A stretch of DNA of 64,000 nucleotides. Origin: Microglena sp. YARC. Taxonomy: Eukaryota > Chlorophyta > Chlorophyceae > Chlamydomonadales > Chlamydomonadaceae. Positions 1-10,830 of this stretch are shown one piece after another (position 1 is the stretch's first letter; the number at the start of each line of letters is the position of its first letter). The position numbers and the translations under genes are program-made. The notes beneath the pieces are model-generated. The model saw only the letters and a program-made list of their open reading frames with translations. It did not search any database and was not told where the DNA came from. The stretch covers positions 46,093,815-46,157,814 of the forward strand of contig CM039462.1 in the NCBI GenBank assembly GCA_022414725.1, read 5' to 3'.

Positions 1-1
1 A

Positions 2-889
2 CCTGCTTCTGGTGGTGCTGCTGTTGTTGCTGCTTATTTTGGTGATGGTGCAGTTGGTTACACTGCTGCTAGAAGCTCGCCTGGTGGTGGTGCTGCTGTT
101 GCTGTCCCTGCTGCTAGAACCTCACCTGCTTCTGGTGGTGCTGCTGTTGTTGCTGCTTATTTTGGTGATGGTGCAGTTGGTTACACTGCTGCTAGAAGCT
201 CGCCTGGTGGTGGTGCTGCTGCTGTTGCTGTCCCTGCTGCTGGAACCTCAGCTGCTTCCGGTGGTGCTGCTTATTTTGGTGATGGTGCAGTTTGTGACAC
301 CGCTGCTAGAAGCTTGCTTGGTAGTGGCGCTGCTGCTGTTGCTGTCCCTGCTGCTGGGACCTCAGCTGCTTCCAGTGCTGCTGTTGTTATTGCTGCTTAT
401 TGTGGTGTTGGTGGTGTTGGTGACACCGCTGCTAGAAGCTCGCCTGGTGGTGGTGCTGCTGCTGTTGCTGTCCCTGCTGCTAGAACCTCACCTGCTTCTG
501 GTGGTGCTGCTGTTGTTGCTGCTTATTGAGGTGATGGTGCAGTTGGTTACACTGCTGCTAGAAGCTCCCCTGGTGCTGGTGGTGCTGCTGTTGCTGCCGC
601 TGCGGCTAGTGGTTCTTGTGCTTGTGCTTGTGCTGGTTCTGGTGGTGTTGGTGGTGTTGGTGATGCTTGTGCTTGTGCTGGTGGTGCTTGTGCTGGCGCT
701 GGTGCTGGTGCTTGTGCTGGTGGAGCTGGTGGTGTTGGTGGTGCTTGTGCTGGTGCCGGTTCTGGTGGTGTTGGTGGTCCTTGTGCTAGTGCTGGTCCTG
801 ATTCTCTCTGGGGTGACTCTGACCCCTTGGCAGACTCTAGCTTTAATCCAGTGATGAGAGGGGGGTCAAAGGCGCTCCCCTCAGAATAA
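2..889 (+). pseudogene. 3' part of an Ala/Gly-rich 41-residue-repeat protein, one in-frame TGA
   Basis: The reading frame that starts at base 2 is open from the window edge except for one TGA at 527-529, and it ends at TAA 887-889. It encodes tandem repeats rich in Ala, Gly, Val, Pro and Ser. The repeat starts fall at about 2, 125, 251, 365 and 491, so spacings are 123, 126, 114 and 126 bp, all multiples of three, which argues for selection on this frame. After the repeats come a Cys/Ala/Gly stretch (about 600-800) and a non-repetitive tail rich in Asp and Ser. At the TGA position the other repeat copies read TTT (Phe) or TGT (Cys). The 5' end lies outside the window. It could be a structural or surface protein; no family is recognised. 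The TGA may be a nonsense mutation, a sequencing error or a recoded codon. Confidence 0.55.
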
Positions 890-1430
890 CTCCTAGTCTG
901 CAGCGCAAATTGGAACAGGATTCAAAATTCAGAATTCAAACCCAACTTAGAATAAATCCCAGTCAGCAGCGCACATTTGGAATATAATTCAAAATTCAAA
1001 ATTCAAACCAAACTAAAACCCAACTCAGAATTAATCCAGCCTGCGGCACAAATTAAAACACATTCAAAATAAAAAACACAAATCAAACTTTATTCCCCTC
1101 ATTAGAACTCCCAGTCTGTAGCACAAATTGGAAGATAACTCAAAATTCGAAATTCGAAACCAAAATTCAAAACCCAACTCGGAATAAATCCTAGTCTGCA
1201 GCGCAAATTGGAACAGAATTCAAAATTCAAACTCCAACTAAAGTCCCCTCAGAAACCCTCCCAGTATGCGGCACAAAGTGGAACATTATTCAAAATTCAA
1301 AATTTAAAATCCTACGATGCTCAAAAGAATTCAAAATTCAAAATCCAAATAACCTCACAATACCACCCAGTCCACTGCATAAAGTAGAACATTATTCAAA
1401 ATTCAGAAATCAATAATGGAGGTCATAGGC
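890..1430. repeat. AT-rich imperfect tandem repeat (AATTCAAA-containing units)
   Basis: About seven degenerate units alternate a segment like CAGTCTGCAGCGCAAATTGG with runs of ATTCAAAATTCAAA. Unit length varies around 60-100 bp. No coding potential is seen. Similar TTCAAAATTCAAA tracts recur inside the next arrays near 4060, 4240 and 4565, which links these repeat families. Confidence 0.7.
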
Positions 1431-1439
1431 AGTTTTTCA

Positions 1440-2735
1440 TAATCTTCACTCAATCAGCCCCACCCCACCTCACCACACCCCGACCCACTACGACCCGACC
1501 CCAATCCGCCCACTCACCCCCATCTTCGCACTTTATCCTCCCCTCCCCTCCCCACCCCAGTGGAACCCAACCACTCACCCCCTTCTTCATGCTCTTCATA
1601 TGCGATAGGCTGGAGGTCATAGGGGGCTGGAAGGGGAGTATCACTTCCCTCTCTGTCTTCTCCACCCTCTTCACCCCCCCCACCCCTACCCCACCCCTAC
1701 CTCACCCCACCCAGACCCCACCCCAACCACTCACCCCCTTCTTCATGCTCTTCATATAATCATATGCGATAGGCTGGAGGTCATGGGAGGCTGGAAGGGG
1801 ATTATCACTTCCTTCTCAGTCTTCTCCACCTTCCCCCCCCCCCCCCCCCCCCCCCCCTCCCCACTCCTCCCTTCCCCACCCCTCCCCACCCCAGTGGAAC
1901 CCAACCACTCACCCCTTCTTCATGCTCTGCATATGCGATAGGCTGGAGGTCATAGGAGGCTGGAAGGGGATTATCAGTTCATTCTCCGTCTTCTCCACCT
2001 CATCACCCACCTCACCCCACCCTTACCCCACCCCCACTCACCCCCCCCCCCCAACCACTCACCCCCTTCTCCATGCTCTTGATTTGCGATAGGCTGGGGG
2101 TCATAGGAGGCTGGAAGGGGAGTATCACCTCCTTCTTTGTCTTCTCCACCCTCTTCACCCACCCACCCCTACCCCACCCCACCCAGACCCCACCCCTTCT
2201 TCATGCTCTACAAATGCGATATGATGGAGGTCATAGGAGGCTGGGAGGGGATTATCAGTTCCTTCTCCGTCTTCTCCACCCTCTTCACCCACCCCACCCC
2301 ACCCCTACATCACCCCACTCAGACCCCACTCCAACCACTTACCTCTTTCTTCATGCTCTTGATTTGCGATAAGCTGGAGGTCATAGGAGGCTGGAAGGGG
2401 ATTCTCACCTCCTTCTCCATCTTTTCATACTCTTCATCCACCCCACCCTTACCCAACCCCAACCAGACCTGACCCCAAACACTCAACCCCCTTCTTCATG
2501 CTCTTGATTAGCGATAAGCTGGAGGTCATAGGAGGCTGGAAGGGGAGTATCACCTCCTTCTCTGTCTTCTCCACCCTCTTCACCCACCCCACCCTACCCC
2601 ACCCCACCCAGACCCACCGACCCAGACCCCACCCCAACCACTCACCCCTTTCTTCATGCTCTTGATTTGCGATAGGCTGGAGGTCATAGGAGGCTGGAAG
2701 GGGAGTATCACCTCCTTCTCCGTCTTCTCCACCTC
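1440..2735. repeat. CT-rich tandem repeat, about 8 units of 130-170 bp
   Basis: A core reading TGCGATAGGCTGGAGGTCAT recurs at about 1601, 1765, 1934, 2085, 2215, 2365, 2510 and 2668. The cores are joined by C-rich spacers of the CACCCCACCC type. A run of about 20 Cs lies near 1835-1857. The short open frames here are produced by the repeat and are not genes. Confidence 0.85.
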
Positions 2736-3400
2736 TCTGCCTTGTCCTCAGCCGTCCCTTTCCAAACTGCCGCGTAGCACCCCCAGCGAGGGTGACATGG
2801 CTGGCAGCTTTCCCTTGTTACATTGGGCGAGGGGGGCTGCCATGATCAGGGGGCTATGGCGGGGGGCAGCGGCCTCTTAGGACTGGGGAGGCTGGGGTGG
2901 AGGTAGGGCAGGGGGAGCGGGGTGTAGTAGCACAGCTATCATATATTCCCCCTCGGTTAGTAATAAACAGCTCGGTGGTTTCGTTTCGGAGCCGGTCGGC
3001 GTAGGCAAGGGCTCTACTGCGTGCGTTCAGTGCCCGGTCCCTAGCTGGGCTAAGCCCCCCCCCACCAGCGGCAGCGGGAACCTGTGAAGGGCTACCTTGC
3101 CCAACCCCACCCAAGTGCAAGGGCAATCGGCGTGGCTCCCCGCCCTTTCACCCCTAGGGTGAAGGCTGAGGCAAGGGGATGTGCAGGAGAGACTCCTTTG
3201 ACTCGCCCTGCCTCAGCAGCCCTGGAGTTCAACCTCGAGTGAGCCTTGGGTGTTCCCGGGCCCGGGAGGGGCGTCTGGGTTGGGGAGGGGGCCTGGGTTG
3301 GGCTTGCCACTCTGGGGTTCAGGCCAGCTTCCCATCCAAAGGGGTGTATGAGTTCATAGTTCATTCATATTCAAGGAGCAGCCTATGGTCAATAGGTGCT
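2736..3400. other. Non-repetitive GC-rich spacer, no supported gene
   Basis: This stretch separates two tandem arrays. It has short open frames on both strands, the longest about 90 codons (2854-3126 and 3092-3364 on the minus strand). They lack recognisable domains, and their composition follows the local GC richness. I see no gene I can support. Confidence 0.5.
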
Positions 3401-5235
3401 GGGGGGTCGAGGGCCCTTACCGCCGTTGGAGGCTTTCGGATGGCGGAAGGGAGTTGAATAGGTCGGCGAGTGAACTTGAGGTCTATAGTTGACTGCAAGC
3501 AAAGGAGAGAGGTGGTTTGTTTAGTTGATAGATGGTTTGTTTAGTTGAGATGTGGTCGGGGGCAGAAAATAGAGGTGGTTTGTTTGATGTCAAGCAAAGG
3601 AGAGAGGTGGTTTGTTTAGTTGATAGGTGGTTTGTTTAGTTGAGAAGTGGTTGGAGGCAGAAAAAGAGGTGGTTTGTTTGACGGCAAGCAAAGGAGAGAG
3701 TGTGGTTTGGTTTAGCTTGAAAAGTGGTTGGAAGGCAGAAAAATAAAGGTGGTTTGTTTGACGGCAAGCAAAGGAGAGAGGTGGTTTGTTTAGTTGAGAG
3801 GTGGTTTGTTTAGTTGAAAAGTGGTTGGAGGCAGAAAATAGAGGTGGTTTGTTTGACGGCAAGCAAAGGAGAGAGGTGGTTTGTTTAGTTGAGAGGTGGT
3901 TTGTTTTTTAGTTGAAGAAAAAGTGGTTGGAGGCAGAAAATAGAGGTGGTTTGTTTGACAGCAAGCAAAGGAGAGAGGTGGTGAGTTGTTTTGAGAGGGG
4001 TTGCAGGGAGGAGAAAGGGGGTGCATATGCAGTTTAACCTGTAGCTGTATTCCCGAAATTCAAAATTTCAAACTTGCAGTCGTTGTGGCCGGATGGTGGA
4101 AGGGAGTTGAATAGTTGGGATTTGTGAACTTGAGGTCTAAGTTCTGATCTGCGGGGAAAGGAGAGAGGTGGTGAGTTGTTTTGAGAGGTGTTGCAGGGAG
4201 GAGAAAGGGGTGGTATGCCGTACAACCTGTAGCTGTATTCAAAATTCAAAATTCAAACTTGCAGCCGTTGGTGGCTTGGATGGTGGAAGGGAGTTTTTTG
4301 AAATAGTCGGGCGTGTGTGGGACTTGAGTTGTAGTTTGACTGCAAGCAAGGGAGATGGGGTGGTTTGTTTAGTTAAGATGGTGCGCTTGGTGGTATGTTT
4401 AACAGTTGAAGAGGTGGTTTGTTTAGTTAAGAGCGGGTTTGTTTGACGGCAAGGCAAAGGAGAGAGGTGTTGAGAGTTTTTTCTAGGGGGGGGCCTGGCA
4501 GGGGGAGAAAGGGGGGGGGGGGGGGGGGGGGGGGCGTTCAACCTGTAGCTGTATTCAAGACTTTCAAAATTCAAAACTTGCAGTCGTGGTGATTGGATGG
4601 TGGAAGGGAGAGTATGAATGGATTGGGCAAGTGAACTTGAGGTCTATGTTTGACTGCGGCAAAGGAGAGAAGTGTGTTAGTGGTTTTTTAGATGAGAGGT
4701 GGTTGGAGGCAAGGCAGGAACAGGAGGATTCATTTGTTTAGTTGAGAGGTGGTATTTGAGGCAGGGGAGAGAGGTATTTTATTTGGTTTGAGAGAGTGGT
4801 TTGAGGCTTGGATAGCGCTCGGTTTTGTTTGTCTAGTGATAGGTGGTTGGAGGCAAGGGAGAGAGGTGTTTGAGGCTTTTGCGGGATAGAGGTTGTTTGT
4901 CTAGTTGATAGTGTGGTTGGAGGAAGGAGAGAGTGGTTTGAGGCTGGGATAGAGGTTGTTTGTCTAGTTTGATAGGTGGTTTGGAGGCAACGGGAGAGAG
5001 GCTAGTTGCTTGACTGCAAGCAAAGGAGAGAGGTGTTTGTTTGTGTTAAAAGGAGTGGTTGGACGGCAATGAGGGGAGGGAGCTTTGAAAAGTTGGGCAT
5101 GTGAATGGTTTGGGTTTAAAATTTTGACTGCAAAGAAACATGAGAGAGGTGGTAGGTGTTTTTGAGAGGGGGTGCAGGTAAAAAAAAAAAAGGGAACGGG
5201 TGGGTAGGGGTATACCGCATGCAAAACTGAAGCTG
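3400..5235. repeat. GT-rich nested tandem repeat, inner unit about 95 bp
   Basis: GCAAGCAAAGGAGAGAGGTGG recurs at about 3495, 3591, 3684, 3764, 3859 and 3961, giving spacings of 80-102 bp. It is followed by segments like TGGTTTGTTTAGTTGA. From about 3980 the pattern changes to a larger unit that also carries the TTCAAAATTCAAA motif and GGATGGTGGAAGGGAGTT. A run of about 24 Gs lies near 4511-4534. This is a higher-order repeat with no supported gene. Confidence 0.8.
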
Positions 5236-5905
5236 TTTTTAAATTCGAAAAATCAGTGGAGAATTCGAACTATTCAAATTTCGAAATTTGATAAATAAAA
5301 CCTGGTCGAAGCCCACCTTGGGTGAGTCCAACAAATCCTGTTTCCTCGGATAGTGCTGGGAAGCTGCCAGTGCATACAGAGAGAGGCTTTGCCCACATGG
5401 GTCCCACATTTCGATGCCCCACGCTGTCGGCCGCGCCTCCATGAGGGGATGCTTCTTCCCGAGGGGCGGCGATTAAAACACTTCGACGGCTGGCATGTGC
5501 ACTGGCACGTTGGGAGGGTAGTGTGCCTTAAGACATTTGGTTGGGACCCCGTTGCCAGAGTTGGCGCGCATGAGGGTGAGTGTGGCCAGCGAGAGGCGTT
5601 GGGTGAACTCTTCTCTCGTTTGGACCAAGGGGAGTGGTTGCGGTCTGTGACTGTGTTGACTGTGTTTGACTGCTGCCTCCTCGTTGCACCGTGCAGTGTG
5701 ACTTGAAGGTGGTGGCCCTCCCCCGTGCACGTGCAGGGGACTTGAAGGGTGGTGGCCCTCCCCCCGTGGCACGTGTTGTGCGCGGAGGCGGTGGTGGCCT
5801 TCCCCTTGTTTCGTGCGTAGTGGGCTATTGAAGGTAGTGCGCTCTTCCTGGTGTGGTGCGCAGTCGGGCTTTGAGGGGTGGGGCCCCTCCCGGTGCACCG
5901 TTCGC
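5236..5905. repeat. Spacer with a short GGTGGCCCTCCCCC-type repeat
   Basis: 5236-5700 is not clearly repetitive and shows no convincing gene, although several 100-230 codon frames cross it on both strands. From about 5703 a unit of 50-60 bp containing GGTGGCCCTCCCCCGTG and ACTTGAAGG recurs three or four times with substitutions. Confidence 0.5.
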
Positions 5906-6845
5906 ATGGAGAGCTGGGTGGTGTGTGTGGAACAGGGCGACGCCCGTCCCTAAGGCTTGCTTTAGACTCCCTGATGATCACGTTCTTATGGCTTTTACCT
6001 TTCAGATGGAGACAGCCCTCGAGCAGGCCGGGCGCCTGGGGTGAGGGATTTGGGCGTGGGATATCTTTGGGGGAGATTTTGGGGGGCCTGAGTGTGGGAC
6101 TTGGGGGGGCCTGGCGGTGTTGGTGATTTGGGTGTTCTCGGTTTTACGCGTGTGTACGGGGGTGGAGGGTTGGGGCGCATAGAGGTTAAGGGTTGGTGGG
6201 TTGAGGGTTGGTGGGATTGAGGGGTTGTGGGAGGTGAGGGTTGTGGGGTGAGGGTTGGTGGGCTGAGCAGCGTGGGTGTGAGTTGGGGGGTGGGTGAGTT
6301 TGGGGGCCGTGGGATGGATTGTCTTGGTTTTGGGTGTGTGTGCGTGTGGGAACAGGGCAAAGCCCATCCTCGCTTTCCTTTTGACTCCCTCGTATGATCA
6401 CGTGTCTTGATGGATTTTACTTCGAAAGGAGACAGGCCCTGGAGCAGGTCGGGCAGGGGGCTTGGGTTGGGAAGTTTGTGTTAATTTTGGGGAGCCTGAG
6501 CTGTAATGTTTCGGGGCCTGGGGTGTGGATTTTGGGTTGTACACGATTTTAGGGGTGCATAGGGGTGGAGGTTTGGGGCGCCATAGGGGTTGAGGCTTGA
6601 GGGTTTGAGGGTTGAGGGTTGGTGTGGTTGAGGCTTGGGGGGCTATTGCAGGGATGGGGGCGGTTGATGGCATGGTTGGGGGGTTGAGGGTTGAGGCATA
6701 GGGGTATATGGCAGGGTTGGTCGTGTGTGTGGAACAGGGCGCACGCCCCGTCCCTCACTCCCTTTGACTCCCTGATGATCACCTTCTTGATGGCTTTTAC
6801 CTCGAAAGGAGACAGACTTGTGAGCAGGTCAGGCAGAGGGACTTA
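5905..6845. repeat. Tandem repeat of about 400 bp, three copies
   Basis: A block containing GGAACAGGGC, GACTCCCTGATGATCACG, TGGCTTTTACCT and GGAGACAG recurs with the TGATCA site near 5975, 6394 and 6776. Spacings are about 419 and 382 bp. Between the blocks lie G-rich stretches of the GGGTTGAGGGTTGGTGGG type. Confidence 0.75.
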
Positions 6846-6889
6846 GGGTGTGGGATTTTGGGGGCTACAGAAGGAAGGAGGGACTCCCA

Positions 6890-8885
6890 ACAAAACAAAC
6901 TCTGGTGGACATGGCTCCGCTGTGGTCTCAACGAAAAAACTACATCACCAACCCCACCACCACCACCACCAACCAGAAACAGCTTCAGACCACACCACCA
7001 CAACCACAGCCTCCACCCAACCCACCGGTAAACAGCACAGCAAGCAATCAGCCTTCATCTGTTAAAGTGGGGCTTGAGTTTACGGCCTTGGCATGTGACC
7101 CGCACCCTGATCTGGCCATTGTTTCGAGCGGCCTTATTGATTATTACAAACCAACAACACACTCACCCCCCCCCCCCCCCTTCCGGCTCCCCCCTCGCTT
7201 CTCCCCCCTCCCCCCGACACACAACACCACCATAAACAGCACAGCAAGCAATCAGCTCACCTGTTTTTAAGTGGCTTAGGTTTGCGCCTAACATGTGACC
7301 TGCACCTATTCTGTCATTTTCTGTAGCTTTGTGGTCTATACCACCACGTTACCACTATAACTACCTATCACCACTAGCCACCACCCACTTCTTATCCACT
7401 TACCACACCACAACTTATACCGATTTAGAACAACTTAATATCTAATCCAGTTGCCACCTGTTTTGAAGCAGGCAGCTCAGCGTTTGCGGCCCCTTGCCTG
7501 TGATGTTATTGTGAGGAACTCTTGGGTCACTGCAAAACACCACAACCACCACTACCCCCACCCCACACCTTAAAACAGCACGCAGCAGAGAATCAGCTCA
7601 CCTGTATCGAAGTGGAGCTTGAGGTTTGAGTCCTTGCTGCTACCCACACACTGATTTGCCATGTTGTGATGGCGGACCTATTGATTATTACAAAAACAAC
7701 AAACACCATTACCACCACCACACCACCCACACCAATAAACAGCACAACAAACAATCATTCTGTTACGTATCTTGTCAGCTATTTTTGGCGGCCTGCCTGT
7801 TACCCGCTCCCTTGATTCTGGCTTGCCGTAGTTGTTGGCCACTGTGTCAGTATATCGACACCATTTATCTACTCTTAGTGCAGACCCACACCATATTGAA
7901 CAGCACAACAACAATCAGCCTCACTGTTTAAGCAGAAGCTTGAGTTGCGGCCTGCCTGATTCTCACTTTCAAAGCTACCGATTTACATCTATATTTTGTT
8001 CTACTCACTATCCAAGCTGACCAGCTATCTCTCGTACTATCAGTTTTGCATGTGGTTCTTACTGCGCATTATGGCTAGGATTTCTGTGGTGCCGCATGAT
8101 TATATATTAAACACCACTCTTTACAACTTTTCCTTCGACACCACCGTAAACAGCTTATAAATTTATCATATATTGAGGTTTGCGGCCTAACATGTGACCC
8201 GCACCCTAATCGGCTTTGTCGTGCGGCATCTTGTGGGTCACTGCAAAACACACAACCACACTCCACCACTACCACCACCACCACTCACCACTACATACAT
8301 ACCACCACACTTACCACACTACCTCTACCATCACACTACCACTACCACCAACACTTACCACTACACACACTACACTTACCACTACACCACTACCACACTA
8401 CCACTACAAATACCATCACACTACCACTACCACTACCACCCCACCCCACCCACTACCCACCACCACCTAACTAACACATACCACTACCACTACCACCACC
8501 ACCACCAGCTACCACCACCACTCCACTACCACCACCACAAAATAACCACCACACCACTAACACACTACTGTTACTGTTATACTCCACCACCACCACTACC
8601 ACACACCTACCACTACCTAATCACCAGCACTACCACCACACACCACAACCATACCACACCATCACACTCACTACACTACCACTACCACCACCACTACACT
8701 ACCACCACCACTACCACCACCAACTACCACACCTCATATTGATATCGACGCGTGACGTGTAGCGACTATCTACCACCACCACAACCCACACCCCACCACC
8801 TTCACCACCACCAAAACAACAACGAAATAGACAAACAAACAATCAGTCACCCTGTTTGAAGCAGGAGCTTGAGTTTGCCCGCCTG
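6890..8885. repeat. CCA/CTA microsatellites with an interspersed AGCAATCAGC unit
   Basis: Trinucleotide-rich tracts made of CCA, CAC and CTA triplets fill most of 6950-7000 and 8240-8745. Between them a unit containing AACAGCACAGCAAGCAATCAGC, GAGCTTGAGTTTGCGGCC and ATGTGACCCGCACC recurs near 7030, 7225, 7570, 7740, 7895 and 8830 with many substitutions. His/Thr-rich open frames here reflect the triplets. Confidence 0.75.
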
Positions 8886-9785
8886 CATGTATTTTAGTGA
8901 GGACGTTGGGCCGATGCTTTGGCTTTCCTTTTGGGGTGATGGCGTGGAGGAATCTCTTTGTAGCTAACACATTTCCGTGGCTTTCTTTTTCTACCAGCAC
9001 TTTGCGTATAGGAGGGTCGCACAGATAACTTCAACTCTTCTGCTTGCTCACTCACTCTCTCTAACTGATCGCCACGATTTCCCATCGCAGTGTGTTTGGT
9101 GTGTGTTGTGTGTGTGTCCACAGCTTGGTGGCGTGGCGTGGGTGAGGAGGGGCAGGGGGCTGGTGGGGGCGGGGTGCTGTCCGGGGGGGCGGTTTAGACT
9201 GATTATTGTTGTGTGTGTTGTTGTGTGTGTGTGTTGTGTGTGTGTGGATAAACCTTAGCTCTTCTGACCTTGCTCATGATAAGCTTCATACACCTGGTCA
9301 CGATTCCATCCTGCCATGCACGTCACCAGTTGGTGGTGTGTGGGTGGTGAGAGGGCGGCAGGGCGGTGTGGGCGGTAGGTATGTGTGTTGTGAGAGAGTG
9401 TGTGTGCTGTTGTGGTGGGTGGGGATACGCTTCAGCTCGTTGCTGCTTGCTTCCATAATGCCGACGCTTCAAGCTTGATCATGATTTGCCCATCTGCATG
9501 TTTGTTTGTGTGTGTGTGTCGTGTCACAGTTGGTGGTCTGGCAGTGACTGTTGAGAGGGCGGCAGGGGCGGTGGGGGGTTGGTATGTTGTGTTGTGAAGA
9601 GAGAGAGAGGTGTGGTGCTGTGTGTGTGCGTGTACTATCATTGTGTGTGTGTGTGTGTGGGGGGGATAACTTGAGCTCTTGTTTGCTTGTTTTATAATCA
9701 AAGTGCGTTTCATCTCATCACGGTTGACCATCTGCATGCATTGTCACAGTTCGGTGATGTTTGTGTGGAGAGGGGTGTCGAGGGG
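8886..9785. repeat. TG-rich tandem repeat, about 205-bp unit
   Basis: Four degenerate units combine a (TG)n tract, GGTGGTGTG, GAGAGGGCGGCAGGG and a segment like AGCTCTTCTGCTTGCTCAT. Matching points lie near 9120, 9320, 9525 and 9745. No coding function is supported. Confidence 0.7.
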
Positions 9786-9789
9786 TATA

Positions 9790-9945
9790 TAGGTTTATGG
9801 CTTTAGCGGTTATTGGGCCTTAGTTTTTTAAAATATATATTATTAGGGTTTAGTGTTTACGGTTTGGCTGCTTAGGGTTCTGGTTAGCGGTTTAGAGTTG
9901 GGCTTAATGGTTTAGGTTAGGGTTTAGGGTTATGTAAAATATCCT
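9790..9945 (+). repeat. Degenerate telomere-like TTTAGGG tract
   Basis: The tract contains several TTTAGGG, TTAGGG and TTTACGG heptamer-like units, best near 9838-9850 and 9915-9940. TTTAGGG is the plant and algal telomere repeat type. The tract is too degenerate and too internal to be a chromosome end, so it fits a subtelomeric or interstitial telomere-like sequence. Confidence 0.6.
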
Positions 9946-9949
9946 TCCC

Positions 9950-10445
9950 GGGCCCTTCCCAGCCTCTTCCGCCCTCTCTAGCCAGCTAGCTTCTTACACG
10001 TTGCTACTGCCGCCTCTCCTAGCAGCTAGCTCTTACACGATGTGCTAACTGCCGCCTCTCCTAGCCAGCTAGCTCTATTACACGTTGCACGCCGCCTCTC
10101 TAGGCCAAGCTACGCTCTTACATGTTGCACTGCCGCTCTCTAGCCAGCTAGGCTTTACACGTGCACTGCCGCCTCTTCGGACGCCCAGCTAGGCCCTTAC
10201 ACGGTATGCACTGCCGCCTCTCTAGCCAGCTAGCTCTACACGTTGCACTCGCCGCCTCTCTAGCCAGCTAGCTCTTACACGTTTGCACTGCCGCCTCTCT
10301 AGCCAGCTAGCTCGTTTTACACGTTGCCACTGCCGCCTCTCTAGCCATGCTAGCTCTTACACGTCTGATGCCGCCTGCTCTAGCCAGCTAGCTCTTACCA
10401 CGTTGCACTGCCGCCTCTCTAGCCAGCTTAGTCTTACACGTTGCA
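9950..10445. repeat. 38-bp tandem repeat, about 13 copies
   Basis: The unit combines CTCTCTAGCCAGCTAGCTC with TTACACGTTGCACTGCCGC. Adjacent copies are 37-40 bp apart and differ mostly by single-base indels. Spacers are not unique, so it is not a CRISPR array. Confidence 0.85.
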
Positions 10446-10788
10446 CTGTAGCATAAATAACAGACACGTCCACACACGTAGACAGACATACGTAGGCAGG
10501 CTCACCATGATAGCATCCATAACTCTCTTCCTCTTATACGTATTCATTTACATATTTATGCATACACAAGCAGGCAGACAGATAGACAGGCAGACTCACC
10601 ATGATAGCATCCATAACTCTCTTCCTCTTATACGTATTCATTTACATATTTATGCATACACAAGCAGGCAGACAGATAGACAGGCGGACGTACCATGATA
10701 GCATCCATAACTCTCTTCCTCTTATACGTATTCATTTACATATTTATGCATACACAAGCAGGCAGACAGATAGACAGGCAGACTCACC

Positions 10789-10830
<42 letters not shown>

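Noticed and set aside
12..854. 280-codon Leu/Val-rich frame at the left edge
   Set aside because: It is the off-frame reading of the Ala/Gly repeat gene (frame starting at base 2), begins at GTG and has no natural composition.
5274..5981. 235-codon minus-strand frame
   Set aside because: Pro/His/Arg-rich, crosses a short repeat, no domain; opposite-strand frames are equally open.
8194..8742. 182-codon His/Thr/Tyr-rich frame
   Set aside because: Product of CCA/CTA microsatellites.
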